The notes beneath the pieces were generated by a model that made no database searches, had not been told where the DNA came from, and saw only the letters and a list, made by a program, of their open reading frames with translations. Below, piece after piece: positions 62,787-64,000 of a stretch of DNA of 64,000 bases (positions are counted from its first letter, which is position 1; each line of letters starts with the position of its first letter). Position numbers and translations under genes: made by a program. Source of the stretch: Rhodococcus rhodochrous (lineage in GTDB: Bacteria; Actinomycetota; Actinomycetes; Mycobacteriales; Mycobacteriaceae); NCBI RefSeq assembly GCF_900187265.1, contig NZ_LT906450.1:4083444-4147443 (forward strand). Direction: 5' to 3'.

Positions 62787-64000
62787 TTGATCGCCATACT
62801 CGTTGCCCATGCGGTCGCTGCTCTTCTGGCGCCGCTTCTGGTCAGAGTCATGGGGAGAAATGCATTCCTGCCGCTCGCGCTGGTGCCCCTCGCAAGTCTC
62901 GGCTGGGTGGTCACCAATTGGGGAACCGATCAGACCCTGCAGATCGCGTGGGCCCCGACGCTGTCGATGAATATCGATCTGCGCTTCGACACGCTCGCGG
63001 CGATCATGTGCGTGCTCGTCCTCGGCATCGGTTCGTTGATCCTGCTCTATTGTTCGCGTTATTTCGAGGACGACGAGCCCCGCCTGGGCCTGTTCGCCGC
63101 CGAGATGGTCGCCTTCGCCGGCGCCATGTTCGGCCTGGTGGTCAGCGACAACATGTTGCTGCTCTACGTCTTCTGGGAACTGACGACCGTCCTGTCGTTC
63201 CTGCTCGTCGGGCACTACGCCGAACGCGCCTCGAGTCGTCGTGCCGCCACCCAGGCCCTGCTCGTCACCACGGCCGGTGGTCTGGCGATGCTGGTCGGCA
63301 TCATCGTCCTCGGCGAGATGGTCGGCAGCTACAACCTCTCCGACGTCGTCGCGGCGGCACCCCACGGCTGGCTCGCCGGTGTGGCCGTGGTGCTCGTGCT
63401 CGTCGGCGCACTGTCGAAGTCCGCCGTGGTCCCGCTGCACTTCTGGCTGCCCGGCGCGATGGCCGCCCCCACCCCGGTGTCCGGATACCTCCACGCCGCG
63501 GCGATGGTCAAGGCCGGTATCTACCTCGTGGCCCGGCTCGCGCCCGGCTTCGCCGACAGCGCCGCGTGGCGGCCGATCGTCATCGGTCTCGGTCTCGCGT
63601 CGATGATCCTCGCCGGCTGGCGAGCGTTCCGCGCTTTCGACCTCAAGCTCATCCTGGCCTTCGGCACCGTCAGTCAGCTCGGTTTCCTCACGGCCCTGGT
63701 GGGCACGGGCAGCCGGGAAGCGGCCCTGGCGGGCCTGGCGATGGTGATCGCCCACGCCCTGTTCAAAGCATGCCTGTTCATGGTGGTCGGCATCATCGAC
63801 CACTCCACGGGCACCCGCGACATCCGCAAACTCGCACATCTCGGCTCCGTAGCCCCCTACCTGGCGTTGATCGCGATACTCGCGGCGGCGAGCATGGCCG
63901 GTCTGCCACCGTTCATCGGGTTCGTCGCGAAGGAAGCCGCCCTCGAGTCGGCGCTGGTGGCCGAGGTACTGCCCGAATGGGCGCGGATCGCCATGACCGC
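62787..64000 (+). CDS. mrpA: Mrp-type Na+/H+ antiporter subunit A (3' end outside window)
   Basis: The first 404 residues of a NuoL/MrpA-like membrane protein that in the Mrp complex drives Na+ or K+ export in exchange for protons. The proton-channel residues of the family are visible: the Glu in LLLYVFWELTTVLSFLLVG, the Lys in ALSKSAVVPLHFWLPGAM, the His in SGYLHAAAMVKAGIYL and HALFKACLFMVVG. The TTG start at 62787 follows CGGAG by six bases. The length of the rest, and whether it carries the MrpB-like C-terminal extension, cannot be seen here. Confidence 0.92.
   Translation, partial: MIAILVAHAVAALLAPLLVRVMGRNAFLPLALVPLASLGWVVTNWGTDQTLQIAWAPTLSMNIDLRFDTLAAIMCVLVLGIGSLILLYCSRYFEDDEPRLGLFAAEMVAFAGAMFGLVVSDNMLLLYVFWELTTVLSFLLVGHYAERASSRRAATQALLVTTAGGLAMLVGIIVLGEMVGSYNLSDVVAAAPHGWLAGVAVVLVLVGALSKSAVVPLHFWLPGAMAAPTPVSGYLHAAAMVKAGIYLVARLAPGFADSAAWRPIVIGLGLASMILAGWRAFRAFDLKLILAFGTVSQLGFLTALVGTGSREAALAGLAMVIAHALFKACLFMVVGIIDHSTGTRDIRKLAHLGSVAPYLALIAILAAASMAGLPPFIGFVAKEAALESALVAEVLPEWARIAMT

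Noticed and set aside
61053-63839. 928-codon open frame on the minus strand
   Set aside because: It lies opposite the AAA ATPase, membrane protein and mrpA genes. The translation is Arg/His/Gly/Gln-rich without domains; it arises from the high-GC codon use of the real genes.

Overview
The window is high-GC DNA from a mycolic-acid actinobacterium, most likely Rhodococcus or a close relative. Three observations support this: a decayed antigen-85-type mycolyltransferase remnant, a psd-pssA-CDC48-like ATPase block near groEL that resembles the mycobacterial groEL2 neighbourhood, and frequent GTG/TTG starts with 4-nt ATGA or GTGA overlaps. No rRNA, tRNA, CRISPR array, insertion sequence or phage gene was seen.

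Layout. (1) 1-3590: a two-component system (DesK/NarL type) co-transcribed with a drug-type ABC exporter. (2) 3772-8348: a small conserved-looking protein, a 3-alpha-HSD-like SDR, a wax-ester-synthase-like acyltransferase and a prolyl oligopeptidase. (3) 8401-14024: a quinate/shikimate utilisation locus. A LacI regulator faces a tightly overlapping operon (shikimate-type transporter, type II dehydroquinase, QsuD-like dehydrogenase, QsuB-like dehydroshikimate dehydratase), with a LacI-type palindrome between them. (4) 14010-17700: an alpha/beta hydrolase, a secreted PASTA-like protein, a nitroreductase, a PspC protein, a 36-residue mini-protein and the mycolyltransferase pseudogene.

(5) 17.8-43.7 kb is the accessory heart of the window, a catabolic island for a nitrogenous compound. 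It carries an MFS carrier, a TPQ copper amine oxidase, a GntR/FCD regulator, a class V aminotransferase fused to a sarcosine-oxidase-like flavoenzyme, an aldehyde dehydrogenase, a creatininase-family hydrolase, two amidohydrolases, a cytidine-deaminase-fold protein, a GMC oxidoreductase, a cytoplasmic gamma-glutamyltransferase, a cyclase-family amidase, a glutamine-synthetase-like ligase, a Rieske oxygenase with a PDR-type reductase, and a complete peptide/opine-type ABC importer. Every transcription unit is preceded by a copy of the palindrome TTGGATCCAA or a near match, and the only regulator gene inside is the GntR protein at 21347. This is strong sequence evidence for one regulon. The gene set suggests import of an amine or amide, gamma-glutamyl protection by the ligase, Rieske hydroxylation or dealkylation, deprotection by the gamma-glutamyltransferase, and amine oxidase plus aldehyde dehydrogenase steps. 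The substrate is not known.

(6) 43.8-64.0 kb is mostly core: groEL with two CIRCE elements, a secreted protein, a HAD phosphatase, htpG, a DadA-type oxidase, a PadR regulator facing a DUF1707 membrane protein, an SDR, a PPOX-fold protein, a 1169-residue nuclease-helicase of the TM0106 type, an SRPBCC protein, psd-pssA, a two-domain AAA ATPase, a membrane protein, and the 5' part of an Mrp antiporter A subunit cut by the window edge.
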